A stretch of DNA of 64,000 nt, taken from assembly GCA_949825065.1 (NCBI GenBank), contig OX463846.1, forward strand, positions 3,987,366-4,051,365. Direction: 5' to 3'. Shown here piece by piece: positions 58,990 to 64,000 of the stretch; within the stretch, counting starts at the first letter, position 1; the number at the start of each line of letters is the position of its first letter. This stretch comes from Odontocerum albicorne. Its lineage: Eukaryota; Arthropoda; Insecta; Trichoptera; Odontoceridae. The notes below the pieces were generated by a model. That model was not told the origin of the DNA. It saw only the letters and a list, made by a program, of their open reading frames with translations, and searched no databases. Made by a program: the position numbers and the translations under genes.

Positions 58990-59270
58990 CAAGGGCGCTA
59001 TAATTCGGGACTCGAACCCACTAATGTAGACCCACCCATATCTCTAATATTAAGAGGTAAACCATTCCAAGCCATAAGACCAGCAACATCAAAATCTCTA
59101 TTATGATAGAGATTTTGATGTTGATTTTGATTATACACCGATAAACTGTATCCATTTTGAACAACCAATTTATTAGATGAAGAAAAAATTGACCTCAAAG
59201 CTCTACTCCTCTCCGATGAAATGTCTCTCAGACACAAGCTAGAAAGATACAATGGACATCCCACTGAGAA
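58990..59270 (-). pseudogene. Probable LINE C-terminal fragment
   Basis: The reverse frame 59264-58998 ends with F-D-V-A-G-L-M-A-W-N-G-L-P-L-N-I-R, the pattern (V-A-G-x-x-x-W-N-x-L-P) common near the end of jockey/Rex-like LINE proteins. A perfect 18-bp hairpin (59084-59123) lies inside. Confidence 0.5.
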
Positions 59271-59351
59271 ACTTGATTACAAGATACAGACTATGAAATG
59301 AATTCGTTCGCGACACTTGAGCCGATGTAAACTTTTTAAAAGCGAACTATA

Positions 59352-60612
59352 GAGTCTTTCAAATTGAACGGTTTTATTAATTCTTGGATAAAACACAGAT
59401 GGCGTCGCGAACTTGCCTGGGTCTTATGAAATTTGAGAAGTGTAATGTATGGCATTTATAAAAATGGAGTCGTATACAATATAACAACGCGTACTACCTT
59501 GATCACAAAGTTTTAAGACCGGTCACCGTGTGGCGCTATCAGTTACCCGATTGGTTTTTTTTTTATGTTAGGTTACCACATCTATCATTGACACTTCCCT
59601 TCAAATTTCAGCGTCAAAGCTTGACATTTGTAAACGTTACGCTGTACTGAGTACATCTATCTTTGTGCGTGTTTTCAATTTTTTACAAGTTTGAAAATGG
59701 CATCAACTGTGCATCAACGAGTTTGCATTAAATTTTGTGTGAAAAATGGATTGAACGGTCCGCAGACCTTGGAAATGTTGGAGAAGTGTTTTTTGGTGGC
59801 ACGGACGCTTCAAAAGTGGTCGTGAGTCGGTCGAGGATGACGAACGCAGTGGCAGTCGAAAACCGATGAACACATCGATAAAATCAAAGAAATGGTGGCC
59901 GAAAACCGCAAATTGACCATCAGAGAGCTGGCATAGGACTTGAACATCGCTTATGGATCCACTCAAGACATTTTGGTTAGTGATTTGGGTCTCAGACGTC
60001 TCGCTGCAAAACTGGTGCCGAAAGACCTCAAGATGTCATGAAAAAATCGAAGACCGCTCTGATGGGCATACCGAAAATTGAGTACCAGCGGTATTTCGAG
60101 GATTGGGTCAAGCGCTGGCGTAAGTGCGTTGCAGTCGATGGGGAGTACTTTAAAGGGGACCATATAGATTTTGATGAATAAACTTGTGTTTTCGATTTTA
60201 TGAATATTGTCCTAAAACTTTTTGATCAATGTAGTATTGTAATCTCCGGAAACGGTGATGTTAATTGGCCACCAAGATCATATGATCTGACCCCGTTGGA
60301 CTATTTTCTCTGGGGTTACGTGAAAATCCAGGTCTATAAGAATGACCCCCAATCAATTCCTGAGCTGAAGGACAAAACTATTCGCGTTATTAGTGAGTTA
60401 GAACCGCTATTCGCGTTATTAGTGAGTTAGAACATCTGTGGAGCTGCAAGAGGTGGACATTTGGAGGATATTGTTTATTGTGTTTAAATGGCATACATTA
60501 TACTTCATTTACCAATAAAAAAAATTGAAATCAAAGTAAATTTTGTGTTTTATTCAAGAATTTTTAAGAGTTAAAAAAATTCATTAAAAAAACCGCTCAA
60601 TTTGAAAGACCG
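59352..60612 (+). mobile_element. Mariner-like MITE with a second mariner nested in it
   Basis: TA at 59350-59351 and 60613-60614. The ends share 'gtctttcaaattga.cggttt'. The same family as 31585-32148, including the C-terminal L-D-Y-F-L-W-G-Y-V-K (60290 on). Split by the element at 59494-60234. Confidence 0.8.
59494..60234 (+). mobile_element. Nested, deleted mariner-like element
   Basis: TA at 59492-59493 and 60235-60236. Inverted ends CTACCTTGATCACAAAGTTT and (reverse) CTACATTGATCAAAAAGTTT. It carries the start of a transposase (M-A-S-T-V-H-Q-R-V near 59698) and its end (Y-F-E-D-W-V-K-R-W ... G-E-Y-F-K-G-D) with the centre missing and frames broken. Confidence 0.8.
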
Positions 60613-60614
60613 TA

Positions 60615-61733
60615 TATGACAATATTTATGACTATCTTATGAATGCCTAGCAGCTGCATGGAAAACAGGTAATAAATAGTCTACAAATTTGCGAATAACA
60701 GAATTACAATAATCCAGACCCGACACAACAAATTAATTAATAAGACCTTTTATTTCTCTCGTCGGAAGACGTCAACATACAAATTTGAACTCTCTAAAAC
60801 TTTAGAAGCCCGAAGAAATTGTATGACCTATTTGTCAATTGAAGGGGAGCTGTCAACGCGTTGAACGCCGCCAACAAACGCCACCCAGAGAGATTCCGTT
60901 TTACTTGGATTTAGTTATATACACACATCCTGTATTATGCTTGTGAAAATATTACAATTTGTTTCTTTATAAGTTAATAAATTATGGAATCCCTATAATA
61001 CCATAACGTAACTGAGTACTTTAAAAAATTTGCATAAGTGATTATTATGATTTAATTTCCATAGTCAGCGCAGTTTATATACGGGTGTTATTCTGCAATC
61101 TGTTTGCTGATGCATCCTTGGCAAAGACGAGCGGTCAGTTTATTTATTTCCTCAAACAATCATTCGTTTTAATTTCTGTTTTCTTACAGACGTCTGCACT
61201 TTTGAAACTAATAAATTAGGAAGGTATTTTTTTATTTATACAAATATTTTTATTTGAAGTGCTTGTCTCAAACTGTTCACATCCGTGGTGAAAAAATAAT
61301 ATATTTATACTTAGTGTCATAATATCCGGTGAGTTTTAGTTTTTTAGTTAATTTGGAATTATGAGTTAACACTTTTGTTTCGCATTGTGGTATTCTAAAT
61401 TCTGTACTTACCAAATTTTTGGACCTTTTCATTTAAATTTATATGTTAAATGTGCACTTACTATTATATACAAAATAATGTACAAAATAATAAATATACA
61501 AAATATTTATTTCCTATTTCTTGATAACTTGTAGTTAAGACAAAATTTTCGTTGATAATTTTCATAAGTATATGCTAAATGTATTAGTATGAAAAAGTTT
61601 AGCACATTTTAGGCTATTATTTACCTCAGTTGATTTTAGTGTTTTGGCGTAATTTTGAAGATGAAACAAAAATTGTTATTTATTCGGTGCTTTTTTAATA
61701 CCGCAAACCCAAAAACAGATTGTACAATATATG
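60615..61733. other. No recognised feature
   Basis: A less AT-rich patch at 60840-60900 ('gctgtcaacgcgttgaacgc') has no motif I recognise. No exon is supported. Confidence 0.35.
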
Positions 61734-61735
61734 TA

Positions 61736-62270
61736 TTGGATGTTAACAAAAGTTGTGTCCGTTTTTTTTCCAAATGAAAAATGAGCACCAAAAGTAAAAC
61801 AAAATGGTAAAGATTATACGTCATTCGAAAGAAAATTGTTTACTCTATAAGAGATTATATTAGCTTTTACGTTACATATATTATTTTATTTGATTACAAG
61901 CCTTCAAAATGGAATGTCAAGTAGACAAAAGTGAGCATTTACGACACCTCCTTCTGTTCGCGTTCAATCAAGGGAATGAACCCACCAAAGCTGCTTGCGA
62001 TATTTGCGAAGTGTACGGTGAAGATGCTATGAATAAAAGTACAGCTCGTCGGTGGTTTTTGCGTTTCAAAAGCAAATTTTTTGCCGTTTTTTCGACCTGA
62101 AAATCATGGAGTGTTCCGGACGACCAGTGTAGAATTGGCTGAGCAGATGAATTGTAGTCACATGACTGTAAACCGCTATCTTAAATCAATGGGAAAAGTC
62201 CAGAAGTTCGGCGCTTGGGTTCCACGTGTTTTGAGTGAAACGCTAACAGAAGGAAAGGAATACATTTAAT
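61736..62270 (+). mobile_element. Mariner, family M, copy 3, longer but truncated
   Basis: The left end matches copies 1 and 2, with TA before it. The frame M-E-C-Q-V-D-K-S-E-H-L runs 61909-62100, then shifts to 62081-62269, which contains S-H-M-T-V-N-R-Y-L-K-S-M-G-K and W-V-P-R-V-L-S-E (the W-V-P-H-E-L position). This copy keeps sequence deleted in copies 1 and 2 but lacks the catalytic part and the right end. Confidence 0.8.
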
Positions 62271-62274
62271 ATTT

Positions 62275-63180
62275 TGTGTTTCAATGTGTTATTCAGTGAT
62301 CGATCTTTAGTGTCCGTTTGTATTAATTATTTTTCAGTTCGATTCAAAAGTTATATATTGGCATCTTACGACATTGAATGTTTTGACGACGGTTTTGACT
62401 TTTCGTTGCGCTTGTGGTATGCACAAGTTTATTTTTATTTATACGAATCTGTATTCTCCTATCATATTGATGTCAAAGGTTACGCCTGGTTTGGCGAAGT
62501 GCGGGCTGTCGGCCATTAGGTGGCCCCGTATTGTATTGGTGGCTCATAAAATTTAATGTTTGTATTGTTGTGAGAATGTGACTTGTGTACATACATGCAT
62601 GCATGTGTATTATTTGGAAAAAAATGCATTTATTTATATTCGGTATTTTGTAATGTTCTTTCCACTTTTGTCGTAATCATTATTAGTATTGTAAGGTGTT
62701 TTCTCCCTTTTATTAAGAAATAACTAAATAAATTCCGTTATTATGATCACGCTCGTCAATGATATCCACTCTGGAAGGTCAATTACCACTGATGACCAGA
62801 AAATTATCGAGAATAACTAGTGTTCTATGACACGAGAGATTACTGAGATATTTAAAATATCGCAAACCACCTTATACTAATATTCGGTGTAATTTTAAGT
62901 TTGACTAAAAATACCCAATTACTTTCCGGACGACCTAAATAACTTAAAGCACTATTTATATTTATATTCGCTACTGTTTTATTCATTTAGCTCACAATAA
63001 CTTACAATGACCTCTGACGATTAAATTAAAGAATCCATAAACATTAAGTTAGATGCAAGATATCAGTTGTCCATTGATTGAAATTATTGCATTGTGTTAC
63101 GCTTTCTTATTAATTTATTATAAAAACATTATGAATGTTAAAACAATTTAAAAAAAAAACGGCGTTACATTTCTTAATGT
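62275..63180. other. No recognised feature
   Basis: Overlapping forward open frames at 62274-62556 lack conserved motifs. The sequence has no repeat partner in the window. Confidence 0.35.
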
Positions 63181-63184
63181 ACAA

Positions 63185-63530
63185 CATATTTTTTTCTGTT
63201 TTTTTTGTCATAAATGTTCCTCTGTTAGCATTGAGTTTTTCATAAATGTTCCTCTATTAACATTGATTTTTTTTTGATAAAGGTTCCTTTGTTCGCATTG
63301 AGTTTTTCATAAATGTTCCGCTATTAACATTGAATTTTTTGATAAATGTTCCTCTGTTAGCATTGATTTTTCATAAATGTTCCTCTGTTAGCATTGATTT
63401 TTTCATAAATGTTCCTCTGTTAGAATAGATTTTTCATAAATGATCCTCTGTTAGCATTGATTTTTTCATAAATGTTCCGCTGTTAGCATTGATTTTTCAT
63501 AAATGTTCCTCTGTTAGCATTGATTTTTCA
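63185..63530. repeat. Tandem array, unit about 30 bp, about 11 copies
   Basis: Units built on 'ttttcataaatgttcctctg' and 'ttagcattga', with variable T-run length. Confidence 0.9.
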
Positions 63531-63609
63531 AGTTTATAGTTTCTCTTAAATTATGTTTTTGATTTCAATTACTATAGATTTTTTTTAAAGTTTATTTTAT
63601 TGCTGTTTT

Positions 63610-63803
63610 CAATAAATTATCGTATAAATTCACAAGCCTTAAGTTCACACTAATCTTTAATCCAATAATTTCGTATTCAACATTTATTCGGTTCTTTTCA
63701 GTTTTTTTTTTTGACGTCCTCGTTTCACTTCCATACATCAAAGTTAGTACTAAAATAATTTAACGTGGATCTTGGCAGATTTCGATACTGTTCGGTTCAA
63801 GAA
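63610..63803 (-). mobile_element. RTE-like LINE fragment
   Basis: 'gtttcacttccatacatcaa' and 'agatttcgatactgttcggt' match 47430-47520 and 32290. It ends abruptly near 63805. Confidence 0.6.
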
Positions 63804-63808
63804 CGTGC

Positions 63809-64000
63809 ATGAAGCAGAATGTGAGTTCTATCGCTGTTGCTATCTGTACAACGAACCCGATGCAGAAGCAAATACCAAAAGTGAGAGTTTGCCCAAAAGT
63901 GCTGCCTTGTGAAGATTGCTATGCAAACAATTCCACAAAAAGCGGAAAGGTTGCATACTTAAACAGTCTCTCTATCGACATCCTCCAAGACAAAGACCAA
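63809..64000 (+). CDS. Open frame running off the right edge, unknown
   Basis: From ATG at 63809 the frame stays open for 64 codons to the window end. It includes V-C-P-K-V-L-P-C-E-D-C-Y, with a close cysteine cluster. The base composition is clearly less AT-rich than the flanks. It begins just where an RTE fragment stops. I do not recognise the protein; it could be an exon, a retrogene or another transposon's ORF. Confidence 0.3.
   Translation, partial: MKQNVSSIAVAICTTNPMQKQIPKVRVCPKVLPCEDCYANNSTKSGKVAYLNSLSIDILQDKDQ

Overview
This is an AT-rich piece of an insect-like nuclear genome: spliced exons with GT-AG introns, many Tc1/mariner, hAT and piggyBac-like DNA transposons, RTE-type and jockey/CR1-like LINEs, Penelope-like retroelements (PLEs), tRNA-derived SINEs and several minisatellite arrays. 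The order cannot be fixed from the sequence. I see no prokaryotic or organellar features.

Only one host gene can be assembled: a secreted alpha-carbonic anhydrase on the + strand, nine coding exons from about 13.63 kb to 42.72 kb. The phases agree across all eight introns (1026 nt including the stop, 341 residues). Zinc ligands, the proton-shuttle His, the Thr/Glu gate and the two cysteines of the secreted-CA disulfide are all present. Exons 2 and 3 add a 63-codon N-terminal segment that can be skipped without losing frame. The gene is about 29 kb long because its introns hold transposons and satellites. A second, very tentative, open frame runs off the right edge.

Layout. 0-13 kb: PLE, SINE and LINE debris, a 138-bp tandem array. 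13.6-20.2 kb: CA exons 1-3 with a PLE, three piggyBac-like MITEs and an intact mariner in the introns. 20.2-32.6 kb: PLE and LINE fragments, 61-bp and 50-bp arrays, a mariner MITE, micro-exon 4 at 25.28 kb, then an RTE copy whose 3' region has expanded into a 99-bp array and is itself interrupted by a jockey-like LINE and a mariner MITE. 32.7-42.7 kb: CA exons 5-9 with a 98-bp satellite (about 16 copies) and 61-bp arrays on both sides of the last exon. 43-64 kb: transposons only, including a hAT with an 8-bp target duplication nested in a deleted LINE with a 20-bp duplication, nested mariners, and two nonautonomous hATs.

The most interesting signal is not a gene. The octamer TACTCGTA/TACGAGTA occurs 16 times in 64 kb. 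In four places where a sibling repeat copy allows comparison, a TA has become TA-CTCG-TA (or TA-TTCG-TA), a net gain of 6 bp. This looks like a recurrent footprint or micro-insertion at TA sites. Second are PLE terminal repeats, often in inverted pairs, with a hammerhead-ribozyme-like core.
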